This document shows positions 15,168 through 25,679 of a DNA stretch of 64,000 bases, in pieces. Both the position numbers and the translations under genes were made by a program. The DNA lies in the NCBI GenBank assembly GCA_017445925.1, contig JAFSRW010000043.1, forward strand, positions 1 through 64,000. Direction: 5' to 3'. Each line of letters starts with the position of its first letter. Position 1 is the stretch's first letter. Below the pieces are notes generated by a model. The model did not search any database. It was not told the DNA's origin and worked only from the letters and a program-made list of their open reading frames with translations. This DNA is from Bacteroidaceae bacterium (GTDB taxonomy: Bacteria; Bacteroidota; Bacteroidia; Bacteroidales; Bacteroidaceae).

Positions 15168-17438
15168 ATGAGACGTTACAAGTTTTTCGTATTTCTTGCC
15201 GTAGTGTCAATTTCCATGCAAGGCCAAATATCCCCGCAACCCGTTGACAGCGAGGCTACAGGGCCAGCGCAGCAACTTTATCGCTACTTGCGCGATAAAG
15301 TGTGGGACAAACAGGTACTCTCGGGCTGTCAGGCACGATGGGACTATAACACAATGGATGCTGATGGCATCTATGAGCGTACAGGCAAGTATCCTGCGAT
15401 CAATATCTTCGACTTCCAACACTTTCGTCAGCATAACCTTAATTATATGGGTCCTACGGCCAAGGCTTGGCACGATGCTGGTGGTATCGTTGGATTTATC
15501 TGGCACTGGAGTGTACCCATAGCTGCCGACCTGTCAGCCAAGGAGGGTTTTGCCTTCTACTCCCCCACGGGTTCCCAAGGTCGTCTCGGTACGCTCTTCT
15601 CACCACGTAGAGCTGTTCAGGTCGGCACTCCTGAACACTGCATCATCAATGAGAACCTGGACACCATCGTCAGCTACTTTCTCCATTACCAGAGGCAGGG
15701 AATACCCATCCTTTGGCGACCTTTCCATGAAGCAGCAGGCAATATCAACCGAGGCGGCAAGGCCTGGTTCTGGTGGGGTAACGATGGGGCTGAGGCCTTC
15801 AAACAGCTTTACCTTTATACCCAACGTTATCTGATGGAACATGGTGTACATAACCTTATTTATATCTGGACATCGGAACTGGATGATGACGACTGGTATC
15901 CTGGTGACGAATATGTTGATATCGTGGCACGAGACCAGTACCATGCGCCCTCGCAACATGGTTCATTCAAGCAGCAGTTCAATCTCTTGCGCAACAAATA
16001 TCCCTCAAAGATGCTTGCTTTGGCGGAATGCGATTGTGTTCCAAGTGCCGAGGCAATGGAGAAGGACAATGCCCGTTGGCTCTTTGTGGCACCGTGGACT
16101 ACACCCTTCGTCTTCAGCCAGCAAAACGATGATGCTTTCTGGCGACAATTTCTCAACGAGAAGCTAATACTGACCCGCGATGAGGTCAATCGCGCAGGAA
16201 CCTACCGCCTCGGCATCAACAAGGAAAGCGGAATCTACGAGAAAGGTGAGCAGGCTGTAGTTACCTGCCATGCAGATCCCGTGCCGCTGGACTCCCTCCT
16301 CGTGCGTGTGTCATATAATAATAAGGTATGCCGCGAGTTTCGCTTGCTGCCTGCTACAGCTGATTTTATCGTTCTGGATCAGGCACTGGACAGCACTTGC
16401 GCCGTCAGTGTGCAGGTGCAGGAGCGTACAGGCAAGCCAGAAGCAATTGGCTATGTGGTGGACCCGGAAGGCTTTCGTTCTGGCTACGAAGAACCCGCAG
16501 ATTTGATGTCCTATTGGAACGACTTAAAAAAACAACTCAAGGCATTGCCCATGCAGATAAAGACAACACCATTGGACGTGCCGGAGCAGTATCAAGGCAA
16601 ATACACCTGTCAGAATTTGGAAATTAACTGTCTAGGCCCTGCACCCGTACGAGCATACATGGCCAAGCCTGTCAACGCAAAAAAGAAATCCCTGCCTATT
16701 ATCATTCTCTGCCGCGCTGCAGGCGTCAGTGGCAACTGGTGCCGATGCTCGGAATGGGAGTGTGTACACAATGCTGCTTTGGGCAATGGCGCTCTCAGCC
16801 TTGACATCAATGCGCATGGAATGTTGAACGGTCAGTCAGACGATTATTATAAAATGCTCGAAGATGGGCTCTTGCACAATTACTATGAATACAATGCTGC
16901 CGACCGAGAAACCTATTACTTCCGCGGCATGTACTTACGTCTGTTGCGTGCCATAGAATATATGACTCAACAGCCCGAGTGGGATGGCAAACGCATTATC
17001 GTTATTGGCGAGAGCCAGGGTGGTGGACAGGCTGTTGCTGCAGCAGGACTCGACCCGCGTGTCAGCTGTGTGGTGCTCAACGTACCTGCGATGCAGGATT
17101 TGGGTGGAGCCAGAAGAGGACGCCGCAGCGGCTGGCCACAACCCATAGAGAACCATCAGCATCTCTCACAATCCCAACTGGATGCCACACTTCCCTATTT
17201 CGATGGGGCACAGCTTATTCGTCATTCCAAGGCCGAGATCTACTGCGAGATAGGACTGATAGATACCACTTGCCCACCCTCTGCCGTATGGTCGTCGCTC
17301 AACAATGCAAAGGGCAAGAAGACCGTCAACTGTGTGCCCTTCCGCACCCACGCATGGCCTTCTGGAGCATTCCGTCAGCCGTGGGAACAGAAATACCTTC
17401 GCCCACGTGAGGCATTCATCAACGAATATCTGAAGTAA
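15168..17438 (+). CDS. Secreted bifunctional GH26 beta-mannanase / CE7-type acetylesterase
   Basis: 756 residues with a signal peptide at about 1-20. Residues 25-345 form a GH26 domain: acid/base E188 in WRPFHEA and nucleophile E287 in LALAECD. Residues about 345-422 look like a small Ig-like domain, and 425-756 match the AXE1 (acetyl xylan esterase, CE7) alpha/beta-hydrolase: S616 in GESQGG, D699 in IDTTCPP and H728 in THAWPSG form the expected triad. I infer that it cuts the backbone and removes acetyl groups from acetylated mannan. It lacks the YDLSGR-type tail of its neighbours. GH5 starts 3 bases after its stop, so they share an operon. Confidence 0.88.
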   Translation: MRRYKFFVFLAVVSISMQGQISPQPVDSEATGPAQQLYRYLRDKVWDKQVLSGCQARWDYNTMDADGIYERTGKYPAINIFDFQHFRQHNLNYMGPTAKAWHDAGGIVGFIWHWSVPIAADLSAKEGFAFYSPTGSQGRLGTLFSPRRAVQVGTPEHCIINENLDTIVSYFLHYQRQGIPILWRPFHEAAGNINRGGKAWFWWGNDGAEAFKQLYLYTQRYLMEHGVHNLIYIWTSELDDDDWYPGDEYVDIVARDQYHAPSQHGSFKQQFNLLRNKYPSKMLALAECDCVPSAEAMEKDNARWLFVAPWTTPFVFSQQNDDAFWRQFLNEKLILTRDEVNRAGTYRLGINKESGIYEKGEQAVVTCHADPVPLDSLLVRVSYNNKVCREFRLLPATADFIVLDQALDSTCAVSVQVQERTGKPEAIGYVVDPEGFRSGYEEPADLMSYWNDLKKQLKALPMQIKTTPLDVPEQYQGKYTCQNLEINCLGPAPVRAYMAKPVNAKKKSLPIIILCRAAGVSGNWCRCSEWECVHNAALGNGALSLDINAHGMLNGQSDDYYKMLEDGLLHNYYEYNAADRETYYFRGMYLRLLRAIEYMTQQPEWDGKRIIVIGESQGGGQAVAAAGLDPRVSCVVLNVPAMQDLGGARRGRRSGWPQPIENHQHLSQSQLDATLPYFDGAQLIRHSKAEIYCEIGLIDTTCPPSAVWSSLNNAKGKKTVNCVPFRTHAWPSGAFRQPWEQKYLRPREAFINEYLK

Positions 17439-17441
17439 AAT

Positions 17442-18815
17442 ATGAAACGATTCATCTTATCTTTAACATTCATATCTGTATGTGTCTGCATTTGCGCGCA
17501 GAACATGACTTCTTTTGAATCATCCTACGAGGCAGTAGAGCATATGCGACTAGGATGGAACCTAGGCAATACGCTGGATAGCAATTCGGGCGACACGCTG
17601 AACATGTGGATTGAACACTGGACCGATTGCACGCCTGCAGTTTACGAGAAAGCTTGGGGACAGACCGTGGTGAAACCGGAACTTTTCAGATTATTCAAGG
17701 AAGCAGGCTTTAATGCTATCCGCGTACCCGTGACCTGGTACCCTCATATGGAAGCCAAGTTCAAATTCAACACAAGTAGCAATAGCATCTGGTACCCATC
17801 GAAAGACGATATCGGTACTAAGGTGCAGACTGCATGGATGCAACGTGTGAAGGAAATCGTTGATTACGTCATCGGCCAAGGAATGTATTGTATTCTTAAC
17901 ATCCACCATGATACAGGTGCCTCCAACACTGCATGGCTGGTAGCTGATGAAGCCACCTATACCAGCCAGCATGAACGTTTCGAAGCGATATGGCAGCAGA
18001 TAGCCGAGACATTCCGCGACTATGACGAACACCTGCTGTTCGAAGCCTACAACGAGATGTTAGACGGTGACCGTTCGTGGTGTTTTGCCTCGTTTGGTGC
18101 ACCAGGAAACTATAACGCCGCCAAAGCCAAGGCGGCCTACACTGCCATCAACAATTATGCCCAGAATTTCGTAGATGCAGTCCGTGCCACCGGAGGCAAC
18201 AACGCACAGAGAAATCTCGTCGTCTCCACATACGGGGCATGCAACGGAGGGGGAAACTGGAGTTCCCATCTGCAAGACCCACTCAAGGAAATGCTATTGC
18301 CCAACGATCCTGCCGGCGAAGGACACATTATCTTCGAGGTGCATAGTTATCCCGAAGTCAAGAATCTCAACAATGCCAAGAACGAGCTACAAAACAACAT
18401 TAATGACCTCAAGAAGTATCTGGTGAAGAAAGGTGCACCTGTCATCTTCGGTGAATGGGGAACAAGTACAGAAAAAGCTTACGAGAACTACCGCAACAAC
18501 ATGCTTGAATTTGCTCGCTATTTTGTACAGCAGACCAAGCAAGCAGGGATGGGCACCTTCTACTGGATGGGGCTCTCAGACGGAGCCGACCGTGATAATC
18601 CAGTCTTCACCCAACCTGACCTTGTAGATGCCATCACCAAGGGCTACTATGGTGACGGCGGTTATGCCGATGGCATTAGATCAACCTCCAATTCCACTGG
18701 AAAAGATAAGAGGAAGGATGACAGATGCTATGACCTGAGCGGTCGCCGTATCACAAATTCAACCGAGCAATCTGGTATAATTATTAGAAATGGTAAGAAA
18801 GTAATCAGGCAATAA
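17442..18815 (+). CDS. Secreted GH5 endo-glycanase
   Basis: 457 residues with a signal peptide at about 1-19. GH5 hallmarks are clear: GWNLGNTLD near residue 39, the IRVPVTW strand, LNIHHD, acid/base E205 in EAYNEM and nucleophile E338 in VIFGEWG. Subfamily cannot be fixed by eye, so endo-mannanase, glucomannanase and endo-glucanase are all possible. The locus favours glucomannan or mannan. The C-terminus carries YDLSGRRI...GIIIRNGKKVIRQ, a short type IX-like tail. The gene is packed 3 bases after one stop and 1 base before the next start. Confidence 0.87.
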   Translation: MKRFILSLTFISVCVCICAQNMTSFESSYEAVEHMRLGWNLGNTLDSNSGDTLNMWIEHWTDCTPAVYEKAWGQTVVKPELFRLFKEAGFNAIRVPVTWYPHMEAKFKFNTSSNSIWYPSKDDIGTKVQTAWMQRVKEIVDYVIGQGMYCILNIHHDTGASNTAWLVADEATYTSQHERFEAIWQQIAETFRDYDEHLLFEAYNEMLDGDRSWCFASFGAPGNYNAAKAKAAYTAINNYAQNFVDAVRATGGNNAQRNLVVSTYGACNGGGNWSSHLQDPLKEMLLPNDPAGEGHIIFEVHSYPEVKNLNNAKNELQNNINDLKKYLVKKGAPVIFGEWGTSTEKAYENYRNNMLEFARYFVQQTKQAGMGTFYWMGLSDGADRDNPVFTQPDLVDAITKGYYGDGGYADGIRSTSNSTGKDKRKDDRCYDLSGRRITNSTEQSGIIIRNGKKVIRQ

Positions 18816-18816
18816 G

Positions 18817-19998
18817 ATGAGAAAGACATCATTTATACATATCTTGCTGATGCTGTTCATGGTGAGTGGCATTTCGGCACAGGAGTCCCGGCAGTTGTCG
18901 CCAGAGGCTGAGGCTCTGCTGCAGTATCTGAAGGAGATTGAAGGCGAGAAAACACTTTCGGGAACTACTGCCAACGTAAACTGGAACATCAACGAGGCCA
19001 AGTGGGTAAACAAGCACACAGGCAAATGGCCGGCGCTGAATTTCTTTGATTTCATCCACCTTCCTTTCTCGCCATCCAACTGGATTGACTACAGTAATAT
19101 CACCGAAGTCTATAACTGGCATAAGAATGGTGGCATCGTAGGTTGTATGTGGCATTGGAACATGCCAACCAACGATGGTCAGGACTGGACCTGCACGCCA
19201 GGTACGGGTAACAAAGAAACCGGCTTTGATGTCCGAAAGATCTTCGAGCCCGAGTCGGCTGAGTATAAGCAGATGATGAATGACATTGATAAGGTAGCCT
19301 CTACTCTTAAAAAACTCAAACAACGGAAAATTCCCGTGTTGTGGCGTCCATTACACGAGGCAGGTGGCCAATGGTTCTGGTGGGGACTTGATGCAGAGGC
19401 TTGTAACGAACTGTGGCGAGTGATGTACGACCGGTTCACCAATCGCCATGGTCTCAACAACCTCATCTGGGTGTGGACATCAGCAGCAGAGTGGAACAAG
19501 CCTTATAGCGACGGCTACAAATGGTATCCTGGCGACGAATATGTGGACATCGTGGGTATTGACATCTACAACAATAGCAGCGCCAGTAACATCAATTCCA
19601 CCTGTTTCAAAATGCTGAAACAGCACTCCCCCGACAAGTTAATAGCTCTTACTGAGTGTGGCAATCTGGCAACCATCAGTCAACAATGGAAAGCAGGGGC
19701 TAGATGGCTCTATTTCGCGCCATGGTATGATTATGAACGCACCAACAAACCCGATAGTGAGGCGTTCAAGAGCACGGAGCACACCCATTGCAACGCAGCC
19801 TGGTGGACAGAGGCTTTCTCCAACGACTATGTCCTCTCGCGTGAAGATTTCAAACAAGAATTGCAAACAAGTTTAAAAGCTGTTCAGGCTGAGCAAACAC
19901 TCGCGCCCTCCGGCAGCTATGACCTTTTTGGACACCCTTGGACGGAGGGCCGCCGTGGAATCTTTATTAAGAACGGAAAGAAATATATTAGAAAATGA
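18817..19998 (+). CDS. Secreted GH26 beta-mannanase
   Basis: 393 residues with a signal peptide at about 1-21. A single GH26 domain fills the mature protein: WRPLHEAGG with acid/base E181, TECG with nucleophile E280, plus the GGIVGCMWHWNMP and WYPGDEYVDIVG motifs. It should hydrolyse beta-1,4-mannan, probably to mannobiose as related Bacteroidota GH26 enzymes do. The C-terminal tail YDLFGHP...[13 protein letters not shown] suggests surface export. Its stop overlaps the ATG of the next gene (ATGA). Confidence 0.9.
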   Translation: MRKTSFIHILLMLFMVSGISAQESRQLSPEAEALLQYLKEIEGEKTLSGTTANVNWNINEAKWVNKHTGKWPALNFFDFIHLPFSPSNWIDYSNITEVYNWHKNGGIVGCMWHWNMPTNDGQDWTCTPGTGNKETGFDVRKIFEPESAEYKQMMNDIDKVASTLKKLKQRKIPVLWRPLHEAGGQWFWWGLDAEACNELWRVMYDRFTNRHGLNNLIWVWTSAAEWNKPYSDGYKWYPGDEYVDIVGIDIYNNSSASNINSTCFKMLKQHSPDKLIALTECGNLATISQQWKAGARWLYFAPWYDYERTNKPDSEAFKSTEHTHCNAAWWTEAFSNDYVLSREDFKQELQTSLKAVQAEQTLAPSGSYDLFGHPWTEGRRGIFIKNGKKYIRK

Positions 19999-22900
19999 TG
20001 AAACGATATTTACTTATTGGATGGCTGTTGACCATCGCGTGGATTGGAGCAACGGCACAAACTATTCGTTTAAGCTCCGAAGCTTCTGGAAAACAGTTTG
20101 ACGGCATTGGTGCCGTAAATGGTGGCGGTGCCACTTCTGTATTATTGAAGGACTACCCAGAGCCTCAGCGCTCACAGATTATGGATATGGTATACAAACC
20201 AATGTTCGGAGCTAGTGTCAGCGCACTTCTTGTGGAAATTCCTGGTGACGGCAACAGTACACAAGGTTCTATGCCCTCACATAGCCACTATCAGGGCGAC
20301 CATAACTACCTGCGCGGCTATATGTGGTGGGTGATGCAGGAGGCGAAACGGCGTAATCCGGCTCTTGCCATTGATGCTACTTCGTGGAGTGCCCCAGCCT
20401 GGGTGGGTAATTACTGGTCAGACAATATGGTGGACTACTGCATCGATTGGCTTCAGGGACTCCGTGAGGTACACGGTCTGGAACTGGATGCTTTGGGCTG
20501 TCACAACGAAAAGGGATGGAACGCCGATTTCGCCAAGCACCTGCGCAGAGCCATGAACGAAAGCGGATTCCAAGACGTGAAACTGCACGGCTTCGGCAAC
20601 TGGGGCAAACAGAAAATGGATTTCCTGAAGTACATGCAGGATGACAAGGAACTGCGCGATGCCCTTGATGCCGTCTGCGCCCATACTTTCAGCGAGATAC
20701 AATTGACTCCTGAAGAACGCAAGATAGCAGAGGATATGGACAAGCCTATCTGGAACAGCGAAGACCACGTGTATCTGCCAGGCTTTGATTGCCTCATCAG
20801 TATCGTCCACTGCTTTAACCAGAATTATATCGTCAGCGGCGCCACCAAGGTCATCAACTGGTATGACATCGGAGCTACCTATCCATTGGAGCCATATAGC
20901 AAGGAACCACCCATGCTGCTGGCCCAGGAACCCTGGAGCGGACATTACACAGTCCGTGATGCGCTATGGGGATATGCTCACTACGGACAGTTCACACGTT
21001 TGGGCTGGCGTTATATCGACGACGGTTGTATGAATTTGTCTGGTGGCGGTTCGATGGTGACGATGCGCGACCCGCAGACTGGTGACTATAGTATCATAGC
21101 CGAGACCAAAGGAGCTAAGAAGCCACAGACAATCAAAGTAAAAATAGCGTACGGCCTATCTACAGATAAACTATGTGTGTGGTACAGCGATTCCCAACAA
21201 CAGTTTGTTCGTCTGAAAGACATTACGCCCAAGGGAGGAAGTTTCTCTATTACCCTGAAACCAGATGCTGTCTATTCCATTTCCACTACTACGGGACAGC
21301 AGAAAGGTTCATTCTCAAACATTCCTTCATCTAAGCCTTTCCCTATACCATACGAAGATAACTTTGAGCAATACACGAATGCTTCGGAGTGGGGCTTTTT
21401 ACCTCACTATCTGGCAGATTTGATCGGATGCTTTGAGTTAAGACCCACTCCCGCTCCAAACCCTAAACTCTCAACTCTCAACTCCAATACCTGTATCCAG
21501 CAGGTAGTTGGTTCCCATACACTCAGTTGGGCTCCAGAATGGCATCACTATACCATCCTGGGAGATGCCAATTGGACTGATTATGAGATAAGTGCCGATG
21601 TCTATCTGAATCCTGGCGACCAGGCTGGAGTAATGGGACGCCTCTGCGATGTAGGTTCTGGATACGGTATTTGGGCCAAAGGATACTACCTGAAGATGGA
21701 CGACAAAGGGAAGGTAACACTTATCCTGACTCGTGGAAAACGTGACCAGAAGGAACTTATTGGCGACAAAGAACAGCAGGCAATCATTCTGGCACGAAAG
21801 GATGTGGAGATTGGCGGTGAATATACACTCGACGAAACACTGGTAAACGGCATTGCTCCATGTCAGTGGCATAACCTGAAATTAAGCTTCGAGAATGACC
21901 GGATAACGGGATTCGTTGATGGCATGGAAGTGGTACGTGCTAAATCTGATCATTACGGTAAGGGAATGGCCGGACTTATTGCCCCGCTTTTGGAAAGAAG
22001 TGTATCTACACCTTACTTCGACAACTTGCGTATCGTTCCTCTTGGACGCACACATGCTACAGAGACCGCCATTCCGTCTATACAGCCTATTTACCCTGCG
22101 TCAGCTAACTATAATGGGCGGCAAGCTTTATTACAAAGATTAAGACATCTTAGCAAAAAGGGTATTATGTTCGGTCACCAAGACGATCCTTTCTACGGTC
22201 TTGGTTGGCAGTGGGAACGCGGCAGAAGCGATGTGCTTGAAGTCTGTGGCGACTATCCAGCTGTTATGGGCTTCGAACTGGGAGGTATCGAGTTGGGCGA
22301 TGTCAAGAGTTTGGACAGCGTACCTTTTTCCCGTCTTCGTGAAGAATTGTTAGCCCACGTACGTCGTGGTGGTATCGCAACCATCTCATGGCATCCGCGC
22401 AACCCGCTGACTGGTGGTACGGCGTGGGACAATAAAAACAATACCGTTGTCAAGAGCATTCTTCCTGGTGGAAGTAGGTACCAGATGTTTCAAACGTGGA
22501 TGCAACGGCTATCGGCATTCCTTCTGTCGCTGAGTGATGAGCACGGGAAGCCCGTACCTGTCATCTTCCGTCCCTGGCATGAGAATAGCGGAGGTTGGTT
22601 CTGGTGGGGAAAAGGACTTTGTACAGCCGACGAATACAAGACGCTGTGGAATATGCTGCAGGACAAGCTATTGGCCGATGGGTTGACAAATATCGTATGG
22701 AGTTGGAGTCCCAATTTTGGAATGAAGGAGGATGATATGAATTCTTACCCCGGTAACAGCCGTGTAGATATCATAGGTCTGGATGCTTACCAGAATCCTG
22801 ACGGCGAGAAAGATTTTATCAGTACCCTCAACAAGGACCTTACTATGCTGTGCCGATATGCATCGGAGAAAGGTAAGATGGTTGCCCTCACGGAATGTGG

Positions 22901-23102
22901 TTATCAGAACCTGCCCGACCCGACTTGGTGGACACGCGTGCTGAAGCCTCAGATAGAGAAGTTCCCCATCAGCTACTTCCTCGTCTGGCGCAACTTCAAT
23001 AGCAAACATTACTTTGCTCCAGCGCCATCGACCAAGGATGCACCCGACTTTCGTAAGATGGTCGAAGATAACAGAATTCTCATGCTTAACGATATAAAGT
23101 AG
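19995..23102 (+). CDS. Secreted fusion: GH59 galactocerebrosidase-like domain + GH26 mannanase
   Basis: 1035 residues with a signal peptide at about 1-21. Residues 22-690 follow the galactocerebrosidase (GH59) plan: [14 protein letters not shown] at the N-terminus, a barrel with acid/base E172 in CHNEKGWN and nucleophile E256 in [13 protein letters not shown], a beta-sandwich, then a lectin-like domain (about 451-690). Residues 700-1030 are a complete GH26: E863 in FRPWHEN and E967 in ALTECG. GH59 enzymes remove terminal beta-galactose; with the mannanase I infer action on beta-galactosylated (gluco)mannan. A short period-7 repeat is translated inside the lectin-like domain (about residues 489-497). 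There is no YDLSGR-type tail. GH30 was considered for the first domain but fits the motifs less well. Confidence 0.85.
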   Translation: MMKRYLLIGWLLTIAWIGATAQTIRLSSEASGKQFDGIGAVNGGGATSVLLKDYPEPQRSQIMDMVYKPMFGASVSALLVEIPGDGNSTQGSMPSHSHYQGDHNYLRGYMWWVMQEAKRRNPALAIDATSWSAPAWVGNYWSDNMVDYCIDWLQGLREVHGLELDALGCHNEKGWNADFAKHLRRAMNESGFQDVKLHGFGNWGKQKMDFLKYMQDDKELRDALDAVCAHTFSEIQLTPEERKIAEDMDKPIWNSEDHVYLPGFDCLISIVHCFNQNYIVSGATKVINWYDIGATYPLEPYSKEPPMLLAQEPWSGHYTVRDALWGYAHYGQFTRLGWRYIDDGCMNLSGGGSMVTMRDPQTGDYSIIAETKGAKKPQTIKVKIAYGLSTDKLCVWYSDSQQQFVRLKDITPKGGSFSITLKPDAVYSISTTTGQQKGSFSNIPSSKPFPIPYEDNFEQYTNASEWGFLPHYLADLIGCFELRPTPAPNPKLSTLNSNTCIQQVVGSHTLSWAPEWHHYTILGDANWTDYEISADVYLNPGDQAGVMGRLCDVGSGYGIWAKGYYLKMDDKGKVTLILTRGKRDQKELIGDKEQQAIILARKDVEIGGEYTLDETLVNGIAPCQWHNLKLSFENDRITGFVDGMEVVRAKSDHYGKGMAGLIAPLLERSVSTPYFDNLRIVPLGRTHATETAIPSIQPIYPASANYNGRQALLQRLRHLSKKGIMFGHQDDPFYGLGWQWERGRSDVLEVCGDYPAVMGFELGGIELGDVKSLDSVPFSRLREELLAHVRRGGIATISWHPRNPLTGGTAWDNKNNTVVKSILPGGSRYQMFQTWMQRLSAFLLSLSDEHGKPVPVIFRPWHENSGGWFWWGKGLCTADEYKTLWNMLQDKLLADGLTNIVWSWSPNFGMKEDDMNSYPGNSRVDIIGLDAYQNPDGEKDFISTLNKDLTMLCRYASEKGKMVALTECGYQNLPDPTWWTRVLKPQIEKFPISYFLVWRNFNSKHYFAPAPSTKDAPDFRKMVEDNRILMLNDIK
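21459..21486. repeat. Period-7 array inside the GH59-GH26 gene
   Basis: Four heptamers (AACCCTA, AACTCTC, AACTCTC, AACTCCA) are translated as part of a low-complexity loop ([11 protein letters not shown]). They are of the same type as the intergenic array at 35503-35567. Confidence 0.7.
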
Positions 23103-23106
23103 TAAT

Positions 23107-24276
23107 ATGGATTTTAAGGAAAGAATGATAGAACTACGCCAGCGCCACGAGGATTTGCTGGCAAGAGAGAACAAACCTATAGAACGCTTTGGCAATGGAA
23201 TATATCGAAAGTACCAGTTCCCCATACTCACCGCCGAGCACACGCCCCTCGAGTGGCGCTACGACTTCTCGCCCGAGGACAACCCCTATCTGATGCAGCG
23301 CATCATGATGAATGCCGTGCTGAATGCAGGCGCCATCAAGCTGGAGGGGCGCTACCTGCTGGTATGTCGTGTAGAGGGTGCAGACCGCAAGAGTTTCTTT
23401 GCTGTGGCCGAGAGTCCTAATGGCATCGACAACTTCCGCTTTTGGGACGAACCCATCACGATGCCCGAAGACCTCATCCCCGCCACTAATATATATGATA
23501 TGCGCCTGACACAGCACGAGGACGGTTGGATTTACGGCGTGTTCTGTGCAGAGCGTCACGACGACTCACAGCCCGGCAATCTCAGTGCCGCTACAGCAAC
23601 TGCTGCCATTGCTCGCACGAAAGACCTCAAGGACTGGGAACGTCTGCCCGACCTCAAAAGCCGTAGCCAGCAACGCAATGTGGTGCTTCATCCTGAGTTC
23701 GTGGATGGCAAGTATGCTTTCTACACCCGTCCGCAGGATGGATTCATAGACACCGGCAGCGGAGGAGGCATTGGTTGGGCACTGGTGGAAGACATCACAC
23801 ATGCAGAGGTCAAAGAGGAAATCATTATCAATCCGCGGCACTATCACACCATCCAGGAGGTGAAGAACGGAGAAGGACCTGCACCGCTGAAGACGCCGAA
23901 GGGCTGGCTGCATCTGGCTCATGGGGTGCGCGGCACTGCCGACGGACTGCGCTACGTATTATATATATATATGACAGCCCTCGATGACCCCACACGTGTG
24001 ATAGCCCAACCTGGTGGTTGGTTCTTGGTACCCGAGGGAGAGGAATACGTGGGCGATGTGATGAACGTAGCCTTCTCCAATGGCTGGATAGTCGATGACG
24101 ACGGTCGCGTCCTCATCTATTACGCCACAGCCGACACCCGTCTCCACGTGGCTGTCAGTTCCCTCGACCGCCTCATTGACTATTGCATGAACACGCCCGA
24201 GGACGGACTGACGACGGGAGCAAGCGTGGAAACCATCAAACAACTCATCCGCAAGAATCATGGTACGCTTAAGTGA
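23107..24276 (+). CDS. mgp: GH130 4-O-beta-D-mannosyl-D-glucose phosphorylase
   Basis: 389 residues, no signal peptide, cytoplasmic. It is a five-bladed beta-propeller of family GH130, subfamily 1 type. The catalytic acid D131 lies in [14 protein letters not shown], at the same position and in the same motif as known mannosylglucose phosphorylases. It converts beta-Man-1,4-Glc and phosphate to mannose 1-phosphate and glucose, the step after the 2-epimerase. It begins 4 bases after the GH59-GH26 stop, and its own 3' end overlaps the start of the symporter by 17 bases, so the genes are translationally linked. Confidence 0.92.
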   Translation: MDFKERMIELRQRHEDLLARENKPIERFGNGIYRKYQFPILTAEHTPLEWRYDFSPEDNPYLMQRIMMNAVLNAGAIKLEGRYLLVCRVEGADRKSFFAVAESPNGIDNFRFWDEPITMPEDLIPATNIYDMRLTQHEDGWIYGVFCAERHDDSQPGNLSAATATAAIARTKDLKDWERLPDLKSRSQQRNVVLHPEFVDGKYAFYTRPQDGFIDTGSGGGIGWALVEDITHAEVKEEIIINPRHYHTIQEVKNGEGPAPLKTPKGWLHLAHGVRGTADGLRYVLYIYMTALDDPTRVIAQPGGWFLVPEGEEYVGDVMNVAFSNGWIVDDDGRVLIYYATADTRLHVAVSSLDRLIDYCMNTPEDGLTTGASVETIKQLIRKNHGTLK

Positions 24277-25669
24277 AAAAATAGGTTACGGCTTCGGCGA
24301 CATGTCATCGTCGATGTTTTGGAAGGTGTTTTCTTACTATCTGCCCTTCTTCTACTCCAATGTCTTTGGGCTGAGCCTTGTAGATGCAGGCGTGTTGGTA
24401 CTCGTCACCCGCATCTGGGATGCCGTCAGCGACCCCATGATGGGCATTGTTGCAGACCGCACACAGACCCGCTGGGGAAAGTACCGTCCCTATCTGCTCT
24501 GGGTGGCACCATTGTTCAGCATCGCCGGCATCCTGCTGTTCACCACGCCCGACTGGTCGTATGGTGCCAAACTCATCTATGCCTATATAACCTACATCCT
24601 CATGATGACCATCTACACGGCCATCAATGTGCCATACGGAGCTATGCTGGGAGTGATGACCGACGACTCGCAGGAGAAGACAGTCTTTTCCTCCTTCCGT
24701 ATGTTCTTTGCCTATGGTGGCTCATTTGTCGCTTTGGCAGCATGGGAACCGCTGGTGAATTTCTTCAAGGCTGGAGGTGGGCCTACCTCTCTCGCTTGGC
24801 AGCACGCCATGATGGTCATTGCTGCCGCATGCCTAGTGCTCTTCCTGCTCACTTTTGCCCTCACACGTGAGCGCCTGAAATCCATCTCCACTGTCAGCAT
24901 AGGCAAGGACTTCCGTTCGCTCCTTTCCAATCGTCCGTGGTGGCTGCTCATAGGTGCTGCCCTCTGTTTTAATCTCTTTTGTACCGTCCGAGGAGCCACA
25001 GTCGCCTATTACTTTGCCGACATTATCGGTTTTGACAGGGTTCTCAAATTATCAATTGTCAATTGTCAATTATCAATTCTCTTCTATGCGGGCCTTTTCC
25101 TCAGCGTAGGCGAAGTCTCGAACATGGTGGGTGTGGCTTGTACCGTTCCCCTCGCTCGTCGTCTTGGCAAGAAGTCGCTGTTCATGGCTGTCAATGCCTT
25201 CCTCTTGGTGTTGAGTGTCGCCTTCTTCTTCATCCCTGTTTCGCCCACAGGTTTCTGGCTTATGATCCTTTTCCAGGTTCTCATTAGCATCCTCACGGGT
25301 ATGATGTCGCCTCTCGTCTGGTCGATGTATGCAGACGTCAGCGACTACGCCGAATTGCGATACAAGACAGCCTCCACAGGCCTCATTTTCTCATCCAGTT
25401 CGATGGCGCAGAAATTTGGTGGTGCTATTGGTGGTGCTGCTGTTCTATGGCTCCTCTCAGCCTGTGGCTACGTACCGCGTACCGATGAACAGTTGGCAGC
25501 CCAAGCCCTCATCACCCAGCCCGAGTCCGCCCTTCTCTGTCTCCGCTACCTGATGTCCTTCATCCCCGCCACTGTAGCACTCATAGCTATTCTTACCTGT
25601 CACTTTTATCCCCTGACAGCAGAACGCATGACAGACATCAGCCGACAACTGAAAGAAGCCCGTTCGTAA
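24260..25669 (+). CDS. GPH-family sugar:cation symporter (manno-oligosaccharide uptake)
   Basis: 469 residues with about 12 hydrophobic segments. The sequence is MFS_2/GPH-like: [17 protein letters not shown] at the N-terminus, then [24 protein letters not shown], the conserved loop after the second helix. In comparable Bacteroidota loci this gene imports mannobiose across the inner membrane, which fits its neighbours. A period-7 repeat at 25047-25081 is translated in frame as [12 protein letters not shown] (about 263-274), near the central loop between the two six-helix halves. The helices on both sides are intact, so the protein may still work; whether it does is not shown. Confidence 0.85.
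   Translation: MVRLSEKIGYGFGDMSSSMFWKVFSYYLPFFYSNVFGLSLVDAGVLVLVTRIWDAVSDPMMGIVADRTQTRWGKYRPYLLWVAPLFSIAGILLFTTPDWSYGAKLIYAYITYILMMTIYTAINVPYGAMLGVMTDDSQEKTVFSSFRMFFAYGGSFVALAAWEPLVNFFKAGGGPTSLAWQHAMMVIAAACLVLFLLTFALTRERLKSISTVSIGKDFRSLLSNRPWWLLIGAALCFNLFCTVRGATVAYYFADIIGFDRVLKLSIVNCQLSILFYAGLFLSVGEVSNMVGVACTVPLARRLGKKSLFMAVNAFLLVLSVAFFFIPVSPTGFWLMILFQVLISILTGMMSPLVWSMYADVSDYAELRYKTASTGLIFSSSSMAQKFGGAIGGAAVLWLLSACGYVPRTDEQLAAQALITQPESALLCLRYLMSFIPATVALIAILTCHFYPLTAERMTDISRQLKEARS
25047..25081. repeat. Period-7 array inside the symporter gene
   Basis: Five heptamers (AATTATC, AATTGTC, AATTGTC, AATTATC, AATTCTC). Thirty bases are the exact reverse complement of the intergenic array at 12155-12211. 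Confidence 0.85.
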
Positions 25670-25679
25670 CAAACCATAG

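Noticed and set aside
24990-25090. A frameshift or pseudogene in the symporter
   Set aside because: The frame is continuous and helices on both sides are normal; the oddity is an in-frame repeat.
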